A stretch of 64,000 nt of DNA from Mycobacterium sp. ITM-2016-00317. GTDB lineage: Bacteria; Actinomycetota; Actinomycetes; Mycobacteriales; Mycobacteriaceae. Positions within the stretch are counted from its first letter, which is position 1, and every line of letters starts with the position of its first letter. The stretch spans positions 1,798,001 through 1,862,000 of the forward strand of contig NZ_CP134399.1 in the NCBI RefSeq assembly GCF_002968295.1, given 5' to 3'. The translations under genes and the position numbers were made by a program. Below, piece by piece: positions 28,267 to 37,655 of this stretch. Under the pieces are notes generated by a model. That model ran no database searches. It worked only from the letters and a program-made list of their open reading frames with translations, and was not told the DNA's origin.

Positions 28267-29430
28267 TTAATTCGCCGCCGGGTGAGGGGCGCGCTGTTCG
28301 GCCGCGTGATCCTCGATCGCCTTGCCGATCGCGTGCGCCGCCTGGTCGACGAACGTGCGGCCGCTTTCGGTGACCCAGTCGCGGGAGGCCGTCGGCGCGG
28401 TGAGCTGCCCGGTGAAGTGCGGAATCACATACTGCGCGAACAGCTCATAGCTGTGTAGTTTGGCCGCGGGCGGCGCCCAGTCGTGGTCGAACAACAGGAA
28501 CGCGCCGAACCCGCCGTTGCTCGCCTCGACCAGTTCCTCGATCTTGGCGATCGCGTCGTCCGGGGTGCCGATCACCGCGAAACCGGTCGCGTGATTGTTC
28601 GCGATGATCTCGGCGGGTGTGTCGCCCTGCACCGGCCCGGCGGGCAGGATGTGCGAAAAGTACTGCGAGAACTGCGCGATCCCGTATTCCACGTCGCGCT
28701 CGGCCTGCTCGCGGGTCTCCGCCAGATGCATCGGGCCCACCAGCCGCCACTTCGACCGGTCGGCGACATGGCCGTTCTCGCGGGCCACCTCCTGCCAGGT
28801 ATCCCAGTGCTGGGCAAGCAGGTCCATGCCCTGCCGGGCCGTGGCCGCGATCGAGAGCATGCCGATGCCGTGGCGGCCCGCGCCGCGCGGGCCGGTGGGA
28901 GAGAACGACGCGGCAACGGCCACGTCGAAGCACGGTTCGCTGTAGGGCAGCATCTGCAGCCGGGCGTCCCGCAGCGTGAACCCATCGGTGTGCATCGTGA
29001 CGGTCTCCCCGCGCAGCAGCCGCATGATCGCGTCCAGGCACTGTTCCATGCGCGGTCGCTGCTCGTCGGCGGGGATGCCCATCATGTGCGCATCCGAGGT
29101 GAGTTGGCCGGGCCCGCAACCCAGCATCACCCGCCCCCGGGTCAAATGATCCAGCAGCACCATGCGATCGGCGAGCAGCAGCGGGTGGTGGTAGGGCAGC
29201 GAGCTGACCCCGGTGCCCAGCCTGATGTGCTTCGTGCGTTCGGCGGCCGTCGCGATGAACACCTCGGGGGAGGCGATGATCTCGAATCCCGCCGAGTGGT
29301 GCTCACCGACCCACGCTTCGTGGAATCCGAGGCGGTCCATCGCGACGATCAGGTCGAGGTCCCGTTCGAGGGCGAGGGTGGGGTTCTGCCCGACCGGATG
29401 GAACGGGGCCATGAAGCTACCGAAGCGCAT
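28267..29430 (-). CDS. LLM-class flavin-dependent monooxygenase
   Basis: 387 residues of the bacterial luciferase-like TIM barrel: MRFGSFMAPFHPVGQNP at the N-terminus, DRLGFHEAWVGEHHSAGFEIIASP, HIRLGTGVSSLPYHHPLLLADRM and GRVMLGCGPGQL, which is the pattern of FMN-dependent (LimB/LuxA-like) members rather than F420-dependent ones. Substrate unknown, presumably a hydrophobic compound oxidised with O2. ATG 29430 gives the family-standard N-terminus; an 11-residue basic extension upstream is unlikely. Confidence 0.88.
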   Translation of the reverse strand: MRFGSFMAPFHPVGQNPTLALERDLDLIVAMDRLGFHEAWVGEHHSAGFEIIASPEVFIATAAERTKHIRLGTGVSSLPYHHPLLLADRMVLLDHLTRGRVMLGCGPGQLTSDAHMMGIPADEQRPRMEQCLDAIMRLLRGETVTMHTDGFTLRDARLQMLPYSEPCFDVAVAASFSPTGPRGAGRHGIGMLSIAATARQGMDLLAQHWDTWQEVARENGHVADRSKWRLVGPMHLAETREQAERDVEYGIAQFSQYFSHILPAGPVQGDTPAEIIANNHATGFAVIGTPDDAIAKIEELVEASNGGFGAFLLFDHDWAPPAAKLHSYELFAQYVIPHFTGQLTAPTASRDWVTESGRTFVDQAAHAIGKAIEDHAAEQRAPHPAAN

Positions 29431-29528
29431 CCGGCCATTCTGTCTGCGGAACCGGTCGCGCACGGGCTTTCGGGCAGACCCCGCGCCGAGACGCCGACGT
29501 CGCTGTGAACTTCAGCCGGTCAGTGGGT

Positions 29529-30530
29529 ATGGACGCCGGTGTGGATGTCTCCTCGCTCGTGACACGCACAGGCCGCCAGATGGTGTCGCTCTACCGTCGC
29601 AGCGGTGCCGACGTGCCCTTCGGCGACCCGCTGCCGACGCACGGCACCGAGATGGAGGGCTGGTTCTGGCGACTGTCCGACCCGACGTCGAGGCGCGTCG
29701 TGGTCGCGCTGTGCAGCGTGAACCGCCATCCCGACGGCGACTGGTCGACCGCCGCGATCGCTGCGCACCCGGGTGCGGTGGTGCGCTCGGCCGAGATCGG
29801 CGGGACCACTGCGGCCTCCGAGCGGTTCGAGGTCGCCGCCCAGTCGGACGGGAACCGGCTGCACGCCGATCGTGATCGTCTGCGGCTGGCCATCGACGAC
29901 GTCGAGGTGGACCTGAGGTTCCACGACGAGTCGGCCTGGCCGCTGGCCTTCGGCGGCGGCGGCGTGTTCTCGTCGGTGCCGTTTCTCAACCAGTACTGGC
30001 ATCCCTACCGGCTGGGCGGCAAGGCCACCGGCACCGTCTCGTGCGGGGATCAGCGCTGGGACCTCACCGACGCGACGCTGTACTGCGAACGCAACTGGGG
30101 TGCGGGGTTCCCGCGCCGCTGGTGGTGGGGCCAGGCGCACGACTTCGGTGACGCCGACGTGTCGGTGGCGTTCTCGGGCGGCCTGCTGGAGTTCGGCCCC
30201 CTGCGCCGCGACGTCACCGGGGTCGTCGTCCGGATCGGCGAGCGGGTGCTGAGGATCACCCCGCCGGCGCTGGTCACCAACGAGTGTGACGGCGAGCGCT
30301 GGCACGTCGACGCGAGGACCCCGCGGTTGCGCGTGGAGCTGGACGGCTACGGAATCCCGGAAGGTCCGCACGTGCTGCCGGTCCCGTTGCCCGCCGAGCG
30401 GCGCAACATCGACTCGGACTACGAGTACCTCGCCGGGCGCCTGCACTGCCGGGTGCGCGAGTGGGGCCGGACGATCTTCGAGGGCACCTCGGAACTGGCT
30501 GGGCTGGAGGTCGGCAGCCGGCCCGGCTGA
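29529..30530 (+). CDS. Tocopherol cyclase-like protein
   Basis: About 333 residues. Many Trp-rich beta segments such as EGWFWRLSD, NQYWHPYRLGG, LYCERNWGAGFPRRWWWGQAHDF and FSGGLLEFGP are typical of the tocopherol cyclase family, a calycin-like lipid-binding fold. Bacterial members have no known reaction. The start is uncertain between GTG 29505 and ATG 29529; neither has a good ribosome site. It is divergent from the LLM monooxygenase. Confidence 0.78.
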   Translation: MDAGVDVSSLVTRTGRQMVSLYRRSGADVPFGDPLPTHGTEMEGWFWRLSDPTSRRVVVALCSVNRHPDGDWSTAAIAAHPGAVVRSAEIGGTTAASERFEVAAQSDGNRLHADRDRLRLAIDDVEVDLRFHDESAWPLAFGGGGVFSSVPFLNQYWHPYRLGGKATGTVSCGDQRWDLTDATLYCERNWGAGFPRRWWWGQAHDFGDADVSVAFSGGLLEFGPLRRDVTGVVVRIGERVLRITPPALVTNECDGERWHVDARTPRLRVELDGYGIPEGPHVLPVPLPAERRNIDSDYEYLAGRLHCRVREWGRTIFEGTSELAGLEVGSRPG

Positions 30531-30620
30531 GCCCGGGGTGTCGATTTCGCGCTTCGGGGTATCTGCCTCTACGGCTCAGCGCGGAGTCCGGGTGAGCACA
30601 TCGCGACAAGGAGGCGACGC

Positions 30621-31952
30621 ATGTCTTCCGACACCACGGAGGTGAGCGCGGGTTCGACCAAACTGGCGCGCAAGATCACCGGTCCGCTGCTGTTCCTGTT
30701 CATCCTCGGCGACGTGCTCGGCGCCGGCGTGTACGCGCTGATGGGGAAGCTGTCGGCGGAGGTCGGCGGGGTGCTGTGGGCACCGCTGGTGGTCGCGATG
30801 CTGCTGGCGTTGCTGACCGCCGGCTCCTACGCCGAGCTGGTGACGAAGTATCCGCGTGCGGGAGGCGCGGCGGTGTTCGCCGAGCGTGCGTTCGGAAAAC
30901 CGCTGATCGCGTTCCTGGTCGGATTCAGCATGCTCGCCGCGGGCGTGACCAGCGCCGCGGGTCTGGCTCTGGCGTTCTCCGGTGACTACCTCGCGACGTT
31001 CGTCGACGTCCCGGTCGTCGTCGCGGCGCTGGTGTTCCTGGCCCTTGTCGCCTGCCTGAACGCCCGCGGCATCAGCGAATCGCTCAAGACCAACGTCGTC
31101 ATGACCGCGATCGAGCTGACCGGCCTGGTGATCGTGATCGCCGTGGTCGCGATGATGCTGGGGCGCGGGGACGGCGACATCGGCCGCGCCGTCACGCTGC
31201 CGGACGGCGCCTCGCCGGGCCTGGCGATCCTCGGCGGCGCGATTCTGGCGTACTACTCGTTCGTCGGTTTCGAGACCTCGGCCAACGTCGTCGAGGAGAT
31301 CAGGAACCCGCGACGGGTGTACCCGGCGGCGTTGTTCGGGGCACTGCTCACCGCCGGCGTGGTGTACGCGCTGGTCGGTCTGGCCAGTGCGGTCGCGCTG
31401 CCCTCTGACGAACTCTCGCAGTCCTCCGGGCCGCTGCTCGAGGTGGTGTCGGCCTCCGGCGTCGGGGTGCCGGACTGGCTCTTCAGCCTGATCGCGCTGA
31501 TCGCGGTCGCCAACGGCGCGCTGCTGACGATGATCATGTCGAGCCGGTTGGGCTTCGGGATGGCCGAGCAGGGCCTGCTGCCCGACGTGCTGTCCCGGGT
31601 ACTGCCCAACAGGCGCACCCCATGGGTCGCCATCCTCGCGACGACGGCGGTGTCGATGCTGCTCACACTGGTCGGTGACCTGTCCATGCTCGCCGAGACC
31701 GTGGTGTTGCTACTGCTGTTCGTGTTCCTGGCCGCGAACGTCTCGGTGCTGATGTTGCGGCGCGACCACGTCGAGCACGACCACTACCGGGTGTGGACGT
31801 TCGTTCCGGCCCTCGGCGTGGGTTCGTGCGTGCTGTTGATGACGCAGCAGAGCGGCAAGGTCTGGTTGCTGGCGGCGCTGCTGCTCGGGGTCGGTGTGCT
31901 GCTGTACTTCGTCACCCGGCGGTTCTCCGGCACCGCCCCGGCGAACGCGTGA
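30621..31952 (+). CDS. APC-family amino acid permease
   Basis: 443 residues with about twelve membrane helices. The N-terminal ITGPLLFLFILGDVLGAGVYAL contains the GAG substrate-backbone motif of APC transporters; YSFVGFETSANVVEEIRNPRR is the conserved TM6-7 region. It imports amino acids or amines. ATG 30621 is preceded by AAGGAGG. It converges on the methyltransferase with a 4-base gap. Substrate not inferable. Confidence 0.9.
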   Translation: MSSDTTEVSAGSTKLARKITGPLLFLFILGDVLGAGVYALMGKLSAEVGGVLWAPLVVAMLLALLTAGSYAELVTKYPRAGGAAVFAERAFGKPLIAFLVGFSMLAAGVTSAAGLALAFSGDYLATFVDVPVVVAALVFLALVACLNARGISESLKTNVVMTAIELTGLVIVIAVVAMMLGRGDGDIGRAVTLPDGASPGLAILGGAILAYYSFVGFETSANVVEEIRNPRRVYPAALFGALLTAGVVYALVGLASAVALPSDELSQSSGPLLEVVSASGVGVPDWLFSLIALIAVANGALLTMIMSSRLGFGMAEQGLLPDVLSRVLPNRRTPWVAILATTAVSMLLTLVGDLSMLAETVVLLLLFVFLAANVSVLMLRRDHVEHDHYRVWTFVPALGVGSCVLLMTQQSGKVWLLAALLLGVGVLLYFVTRRFSGTAPANA

Positions 31953-31956
31953 GGGC

Positions 31957-32811
31957 TCAGCGCTTGGTGGCCGTCACCAACAGATACTCAGCCTCGTAGG
32001 CGGTCCGGTCCGGCTGCCCCGAGGTGTTCCACTGCTCCAGGAATGCCAGGAAATCGCGGTCCAGCGCCGACAATCGATCGGGATCCTCGGCGTTGAAGCC
32101 GTACACCGCGATCGTGGGTCCGTAGTGGGACTTCCAGTATTCGCGGAACTCCGCAGGTGTCGCGCAGCGGTCCATCAGGATCGACCGGCGGTGCATCGTC
32201 AGATCGCCGACCTTGTCGCCGAACAACTTCCGTACGTGGTCCTCGCTGCCCCACAACGGCGCGGGACTCGCACCCGGCGGTGGCGGGGCGGCGTAGGGCT
32301 TCATCGTGGCGAACAGGTTGCCGATGAAGCCCTCCGGCGTCCAGTTGATCAGGCCGATGGTCGCGCCGGGACGGGCGACCCGGACCAGTTCGTCTGCGGT
32401 GGCCTGGTGATGGGGCGCGAACATCGCGCCCACACAGGACATCACGACGTCGAACTCGTTGTCGGGGAACGGCATCGCTTCCGCATCGGCTTCCACCCAG
32501 TCGAGTTCCACGCCGCGCTGCGCGGCGGTGGCACGCCCGGCGTCGAACAGCTCCGGGGTCAGGTCACTGGCCACGACGCGCGCGCCGGTCGCAGCGGCCG
32601 GGATCGCGGCGTTTCCCGAGCCCGCGGCGACGTCCAGCACCCGCTGGCCGGGGCCGATGCCGCAGGCTTCGACGAGCTGTGCCCCGAGCGCGGGGATCAG
32701 TTCCGCAGCGACGGCCGGGTAGTCGCCCGAGGCCCACAGCGCGCGGTGGCGGGCCTTGAGCTGACGGTCGGCGTCGGGTTCGCCCGTCACATCGGTATCG
32801 GCGGTGGTCAT
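31957..32811 (-). CDS. Class I SAM-dependent methyltransferase
   Basis: 284 residues. SAM-binding motif I is VLDVAAGSGNAAIPAA, motif II the acidic EADAEAMPFPDNEFDVVMS and motif III LVRVARPGATIGLINWTPEG, as in UbiE/small-molecule methyltransferases. The acceptor is unknown. ATG 32811 is used; 17 more residues are open upstream but are Ser/Pro/Thr-rich. A long non-coding stretch lies upstream. Confidence 0.88.
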   Translation of the reverse strand: MTTADTDVTGEPDADRQLKARHRALWASGDYPAVAAELIPALGAQLVEACGIGPGQRVLDVAAGSGNAAIPAAATGARVVASDLTPELFDAGRATAAQRGVELDWVEADAEAMPFPDNEFDVVMSCVGAMFAPHHQATADELVRVARPGATIGLINWTPEGFIGNLFATMKPYAAPPPPGASPAPLWGSEDHVRKLFGDKVGDLTMHRRSILMDRCATPAEFREYWKSHYGPTIAVYGFNAEDPDRLSALDRDFLAFLEQWNTSGQPDRTAYEAEYLLVTATKR

Positions 32812-33346
32812 CTGTGTCCTCGAATCTGTCGACGGGTGCCGCGGACTGGCCGACGGCTGCAAACACGGTCGCCCGCCGACGGCTCGCCCACATCGGGGAG
32901 CGACTACCTCTTTCTGTGCCCATCACCCCCTCAGGTGAGGATCCCGGCCTCTCGCCGGGCTGCGTACCGCGGGGCGGCCTCCGTTGCCAGGCGTGTGTCC
33001 TGGCTGCGCGTCATCGCTTCCGGGTGCCGGACGGCAGGTCCGTGGCGGACGCCGGACGACGGCATCGCACCGTCCCCGGGTTTCGCGCGCGCCGCAGCCG
33101 CGCTCCGCGGTGATGCTATCCGCATTCGACCGGTTCCCTCAGGGAAAACGGCAGGTTCGGCGGTGGTTGGTGATGCGATCGGTCTGCCGAGCCGCACGAC
33201 GGGATGTTCCCCGGCGACCTGCCGGCCTCCTCGTCGACGACGTCGTTCCGGTGGCCGGGTGCCGTGGAGCCACAGCCGCGCCGACCGCGGTCGGCCTGTC
33301 CGGCGCACCGTGTTTGCCAAATGCGCTGAAGTGGAATAATGCGGCA
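32812..33346. other. 535-base intergenic region between divergent genes
   Basis: It holds the promoters of the methyltransferase (minus) and of the PAS-ANTAR gene (plus). The open frames in it, including the 121-codon extension of the PAS-ANTAR frame, are Arg/Pro-rich and look like unselected high-GC frames. I see no RNA gene or strong hairpin in it. Confidence 0.5.
33312..33338 (+). promoter_or_regulatory. Possible SigF/SigB-type promoter of the signalling island
   Basis: GTTT at 33312 and GGAATA at 33333 are separated by 17 bases, resembling the mycobacterial SigF pattern (GGTTT, 15-17 bases, GGGTA). It ends 8 bases before the PAS-ANTAR ATG. The -10 match is partial. Confidence 0.3.
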
Positions 33347-34021
33347 ATGCCGCGTGCCGATCAGTCGTGTGAGTGGGGGTCTTCTGCCCACGAGTCGCCT
33401 CGGGCGGGCGGCGATCTTCACATCGGCGGCTTCCGGTTCTGGTTCGTCGGCCAACGGTGGGAGTGGTCTGACGAGGTGGCCCGGATGCACGGCTATGAGC
33501 CCGGCACGGTCACCCCGACCACCGAACTGCTGCTCTCGCACAAGCATCCCGACGACCGCAGGCATGTGCAGGAGTTGCTCGACCGCGCGCTGCACTCCGG
33601 CGGGGCGTTCTCCAGCCGGCACCGCCTCCTCGACACGTACCACCGCGAACACAGCGTTCTCGTGCTGGGCGACAGGATGTTCGACGACAGTGGCGCGGTC
33701 GTCGGCACCGAGGGTTATTACGTCGACCTGACCGACGCGCTCGACCAGACCCGCCGCGACGTCCTGAACACCTCGCTGCCCGACCTGTTCGCCGCTCGCG
33801 CGGCCATCGAACAATCCAAGGGCGCGCTGATGCTGGTGTACCGCATCGACGAGGGCCAGGCGTTCGAGCTGTTGCAGTGGCGGTCTCAGCAGACGAACAC
33901 CAAACTTCGCGCGCTCGCCGGTCAGATCGTCGCCGAGTTCCACCGGGTGGAGCTGCGCGGCGACGATCTGCGCAGGCAGTTCGACCATCTGCTCCTGACC
34001 GCGCACCAGCGCGTCGAGTAA
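33347..34021 (+). CDS. PAS-ANTAR domain protein (putative RNA-binding antiterminator)
   Basis: 224 residues. A PAS fold lies near 25-130 (FWFVGQRWEWSDEVARMHGYEPG, HPDDRRHVQELLDRAL, GTEGYYVDLTDA) and an ANTAR domain near 145-205 (ARAAIEQSKGALMLVYRIDEGQAFELLQWRS), which binds paired RNA hairpins to prevent termination. The PAS part presumably senses a signal. Start ATG 33347; the same frame is open 121 codons upstream without coding character. First gene of a five-gene signalling island; 14 bases separate it from the STAS gene. Confidence 0.9.
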   Translation: MPRADQSCEWGSSAHESPRAGGDLHIGGFRFWFVGQRWEWSDEVARMHGYEPGTVTPTTELLLSHKHPDDRRHVQELLDRALHSGGAFSSRHRLLDTYHREHSVLVLGDRMFDDSGAVVGTEGYYVDLTDALDQTRRDVLNTSLPDLFAARAAIEQSKGALMLVYRIDEGQAFELLQWRSQQTNTKLRALAGQIVAEFHRVELRGDDLRRQFDHLLLTAHQRVE

Positions 34022-34035
34022 GTGTCGCCGAACCC

Positions 34036-34398
34036 GTGAAATCGCTGAACATCATGCAGGAAGAGCGCGACGGCGCCGTGATCGTCCACGTCGGAGGCGA
34101 GATCGACACCGGCACCGTGCAGCGGCTCACCGCGGCGCTGCAGGCCGCGACCGCCGACGCGCTCGCCCGGCCGTCGCGGGTACTGGTCGTCGAGCTCAAC
34201 GACGTCACCTATTTCGGCAGTGCCGGATTGAACGCGCTGCTCGACAGCGTCGAGGCCGGTGACGGCCGCGGCGTCGCGGTCCGGGTGGTCGCCGCGAACG
34301 CGGAGGTGATCCGGCCCATCGAGGTCACCAAGCTCGACGAGGTGCTGCGGCCCTATCCCACGGTGACGGATGCCCTGACATCGAGCGAAGGTCTGTGA
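34036..34398 (+). CDS. STAS-domain anti-sigma factor antagonist
   Basis: 120 residues forming one STAS domain: DGAVIVHVGGEIDTGTVQRL, VLVVELNDVTYFGSAGLNALL. Ser62 in FGSAG is at the phosphorylation site by which RsbW-type kinases inactivate such antagonists. In partner switching the unphosphorylated form binds the anti-sigma factor and frees the sigma factor. Start GTG 34036 (ATG 34054 is possible). Its stop overlaps the start of the large kinase (TGATG). Confidence 0.88.
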   Translation: MKSLNIMQEERDGAVIVHVGGEIDTGTVQRLTAALQAATADALARPSRVLVVELNDVTYFGSAGLNALLDSVEAGDGRGVAVRVVAANAEVIRPIEVTKLDEVLRPYPTVTDALTSSEGL

Positions 34399-37300
34399 TG
34401 AGCAGCGCGGATATCGGGAAGCCCTCGCCGGCAGGTCTTTTCGCCGACGTTGGCCAGATCGGCCGCGACCACGCCGAGGTCGACTGGACGGCGACGCCAC
34501 TCGGCCCGCCGGCCCGGTGGCCGCAGAGCCTCCGGACGGCGGTGAGCATTCTGCTGTCCTCCCGGTTCCCGATGTGGATGGCGTGGGGACCGGAGCTGAC
34601 GTTCTTCTGCAACGACGCGTACCGGCGCGACACCCTGGGCCGTAAGTACCCGTGGGCGCTGGGGCGGCCGGCCCGCGAGGTGTGGGCGGAGATCTGGGAC
34701 GACATCGGCCCGCGGATCGAGCGGGTGTTCTCCACCGGCGAGGCGACGTGGGACACCGCACTGCTGTTGTTCCTGCAGCGGTCGGGCTACGTCGAGGAGA
34801 CCTACCACACGTTCTCCTACAGCCCGTTGCGCGACGACGACGGCCGCGTGGTCGGGATGCTGTGCGTGGTCAGCGAGGACACCACCCAGGTGATCGGCGA
34901 GCGACGCATGGCGACACTGCGCGACCTCGGTTCGGATCCCAGCCTGGTGCGCGCCGAGGAGGACATCCTCAGCTTCGTCGACGAGCAGCTGGCCCAGAAC
35001 CTGCGGGACCTGCCCTTCACGCTGACCTATCTGTTCGACGACGACGGGTCGGCTCGATTGGCGGGCACGAGCGGCATCGCGGCGGGACATCCCGCGGTGC
35101 CGGCGCGGCTGCGCGCCGGCGGCTCGACTCCCGACGACGGGCGGTGGCCACTGGCCGAATCGGCGCGCGGCGAATCGGTTCTGGTCGATCTCGGCACGGA
35201 CGAGTATCCCGCGCTGCCGACCGGGGACTGGCGCGAGCCACCGGTGCAGGCACTGGTCGTGCCGCTGCTGCACCAGGGCGGTTCGCCCAGCGGCTTCCTG
35301 GTCGCCGCGCTGAACCGCTACCGGCTGTTGGACGAGTCCTATCGCGGCTTCGTCACCCTGGTGGCCGCCCACATCGCCGCGGGCATCGGCCTGGCCCGCA
35401 GCTACCGGGCCCAGCAGCGCCGGGCCGAGGAACTCGCCGAAGTCGACCGGGCCAAGACCACGTTCTTCTCCAACATCAGCCACGAGTTCCGCACCCCGCT
35501 GACGCTGATCCTGGACCCGGTCTCCGAGCTGCGCCGCGCCGACGGAGTCGACGACAGTGCCCGCCGGGAGCTGGACGTGGTGTGGCGCAACGGGTTACGA
35601 CTGGCCAAGCTGGTCAACACGCTGCTGGACTTCTCCCGGATCGAGGCCGGCCGCGCCCAGGCTCTCTACCGGCCGGTGGACCTCGGCACGCTGACCGGCG
35701 AACTCGCCAGCGTGTTCCGCTCGGCGATGGAGCGTGCCGGGCTGGTGTTCGACGTCGACTGCGAACCGTTGCGCGAACCGGTGTTCGTCGATCGCGACAT
35801 GTGGGAGAAGGTGATCTTCAACCTGTTGTCGAATGCGCTGAAGTTCACCTTCGACGGCACGGTGTCGGTCCGGGTGCGCAAGGACGGGCCCGACGCCGTC
35901 GTCACCGTCGCCGACACCGGTTCCGGGGTGCCCGCCGCGGAGATGCCGCGGCTGTTCGAGCGCTTTCACCGCATCGAGAACGCGAGGGCCCGCTCCCACG
36001 AGGGCAGCGGCATCGGGCTGGCGCTGGTCAAGGAATTGATCGGGCTGCACGGCGGCACGATCGGTGCGGACAGCGTCGAAGGCCGCGGAACCACGTTCAC
36101 CGTCCGGCTGCCGCTCGGCGCCGCGCACCTGCCCGACGCCGCGCTCGCCCCGGCCGGGGAGGACCGGGCCACCGCGAGCGCTGCGGACGCCTACGTCGAG
36201 GAGGCGCTGCGCTGGATCCCCGGCGAACACGATCAGGCGATCTCCGAGTCTTTCGGTGCCCCAACAGGAGTCGCTACCACCGCGACGGGATCGGCGAACC
36301 CGGCGCGGGTGCTGGTCGCCGACGACAACGCCGACATGCGCGAGTATCTGAGCCGGCTGCTGAGCGCCGACGGCTACCGGGTGGAGGCCGCCGTCGACGG
36401 CGTCGAGGCGTTGGAGAAGATCCGGGCCAGCCCGCCCGACATCGTGATCAGCGATGTGATGATGCCGCGCCTCGACGGGTTGGGGCTGGTGGCCGAACTG
36501 CGCACCGACGGGCGCACCGCGGCCCTGCCGGTGCTGCTGCTCTCGGCGCGCGCCGGCCAGGAGGCGTCGATCAGCGGCCTGCGCGCCGGTGCCGACGACT
36601 ACCTTGTCAAACCCTTCGCCGCCGCGGAGTTGCTGGCACGGGTGCGCACCAGCGTCGAACTGGCCCGGCTGCGCGCGCACCACGCCCGCTGGCGCTCGGC
36701 ACTGGTCGACTCGCTGCAGGAGGCCTTCTTCGTCTGTGACGATCAGGGTGCCGTCGTGGAGATCAACTCCGCTTTCGCCGACATGCTCGGGTTCGACGCC
36801 GCCGGGCTGCCGTACCGGCCGGTACACCCGTGGTGGCCGTCGGCAGAGCACGATCCCGAGGCGCACCGGCGGACCAGGGATGCGTTGAACACCGTGCTGT
36901 CGGAACCGCACGGCAGCATCAGCGCGGTGCCGGTGACCCACCGCGACGGGCACCGGCTGTGGATGGCGGTGACCTTCGCCCACGCCGAGGATCCCGAGAC
37001 CGGCCGGGAGGTCGTCGTCGGAACCCTGCGCGACGTCAGTGCCGAGCACTACATCGTGCAGCGCGAAACCGCGCTGGCCTCACTGACTCAGCAGCTCTCG
37101 CAATCGGACACGCTCGACGACGCGGTGCTGGCGGCCACCGAGGAATTCGCCGCCGTGTGGGGTGCGCGGCGCGTCCTGGCCGCCACCTGGCCCGACGACG
37201 AGGACCGCGACGACGACGCCGGGGAGCCGCATCTGGGGTGCGTCGGGGAACCGGCAACCTGGGGTGACCTGTCACCGCAGACCCGCGCGGCGATCACCGC

Positions 37301-37655
37301 GCTGCGCGATGGCCAGTTGCTCGACCCGGACACCTCGACCACCGGCGCGGCCGGGGTGGCGCTGCGGCATCCGCGGGGCGTGCTCGTGATGTACATCGAG
37401 CTGTTCGAGCACCGGCGGTTCACCTCGGACGACCACACGCTGCTCACGGTGCTCGCCGCCGGCTCGGCCAGGGGCTGCAACGCGTGCACCAGATCGATCA
37501 GCAGCGCGAGACGGCACTGGCCCTTCAGCACGCGATCCTCGGCCCGGCGCTGTCCAGCGGGTTCGCCGTGCGGTACCAGCCGGCGACCAGTCCGCTGCAG
37601 GTCGGCGGCGACTGGTACGACGTCGTCGACCTCGACGACGGCAAGATCGGGCTGA
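34398..37655 (+). CDS. Hybrid sensor kinase: PAS-GAF-HisKA-HATPase-REC-PAS-GAF (C-terminus frameshifted)
   Basis: Domains in order: PAS-like (about 30-160), GAF (185-335), HisKA with the H-box SHEFRTPL (His362), HATPase (LLSNALKF, DTGSGVP, GSGIGLALV), a receiver domain with Asp686 in VISDVMMP and Lys in YLVKPF, a second PAS (770-890), and the start of a second GAF (from about 905). After about residue 1023 (base 37468) the sequence turns into Arg/Ser/Thr-rich noise, while the natural continuation LQRVHQID lies in the next frame, in the gene at 37484. Adding one C near 37468 would fuse both into a protein of about 1,390 residues. No membrane segments, so it is cytosolic. Confidence 0.85.
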   Translation: MSSADIGKPSPAGLFADVGQIGRDHAEVDWTATPLGPPARWPQSLRTAVSILLSSRFPMWMAWGPELTFFCNDAYRRDTLGRKYPWALGRPAREVWAEIWDDIGPRIERVFSTGEATWDTALLLFLQRSGYVEETYHTFSYSPLRDDDGRVVGMLCVVSEDTTQVIGERRMATLRDLGSDPSLVRAEEDILSFVDEQLAQNLRDLPFTLTYLFDDDGSARLAGTSGIAAGHPAVPARLRAGGSTPDDGRWPLAESARGESVLVDLGTDEYPALPTGDWREPPVQALVVPLLHQGGSPSGFLVAALNRYRLLDESYRGFVTLVAAHIAAGIGLARSYRAQQRRAEELAEVDRAKTTFFSNISHEFRTPLTLILDPVSELRRADGVDDSARRELDVVWRNGLRLAKLVNTLLDFSRIEAGRAQALYRPVDLGTLTGELASVFRSAMERAGLVFDVDCEPLREPVFVDRDMWEKVIFNLLSNALKFTFDGTVSVRVRKDGPDAVVTVADTGSGVPAAEMPRLFERFHRIENARARSHEGSGIGLALVKELIGLHGGTIGADSVEGRGTTFTVRLPLGAAHLPDAALAPAGEDRATASAADAYVEEALRWIPGEHDQAISESFGAPTGVATTATGSANPARVLVADDNADMREYLSRLLSADGYRVEAAVDGVEALEKIRASPPDIVISDVMMPRLDGLGLVAELRTDGRTAALPVLLLSARAGQEASISGLRAGADDYLVKPFAAAELLARVRTSVELARLRAHHARWRSALVDSLQEAFFVCDDQGAVVEINSAFADMLGFDAAGLPYRPVHPWWPSAEHDPEAHRRTRDALNTVLSEPHGSISAVPVTHRDGHRLWMAVTFAHAEDPETGREVVVGTLRDVSAEHYIVQRETALASLTQQLSQSDTLDDAVLAATEEFAAVWGARRVLAATWPDDEDRDDDAGEPHLGCVGEPATWGDLSPQTRAAITALRDGQLLDPDTSTTGAAGVALRHPRGVLVMYIELFEHRRFTSDDHTLLTVLAAGSARGCNACTRSISSARRHWPFSTRSSARRCPAGSPCGTSRRPVRCRSAATGTTSSTSTTARSG

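Noticed and set aside
30540..30565. SigF-type promoter (GGGTAT) ahead of the APC permease
   Set aside because: The -10-like GGGTAT at about 30557 has no GTTT at the right distance.
32984..33346. N-terminal extension of the PAS-ANTAR protein by 121 residues
   Set aside because: The added residues are Arg/Pro/Gly-rich without domain character, and a promoter-like sequence lies just ahead of ATG 33347.
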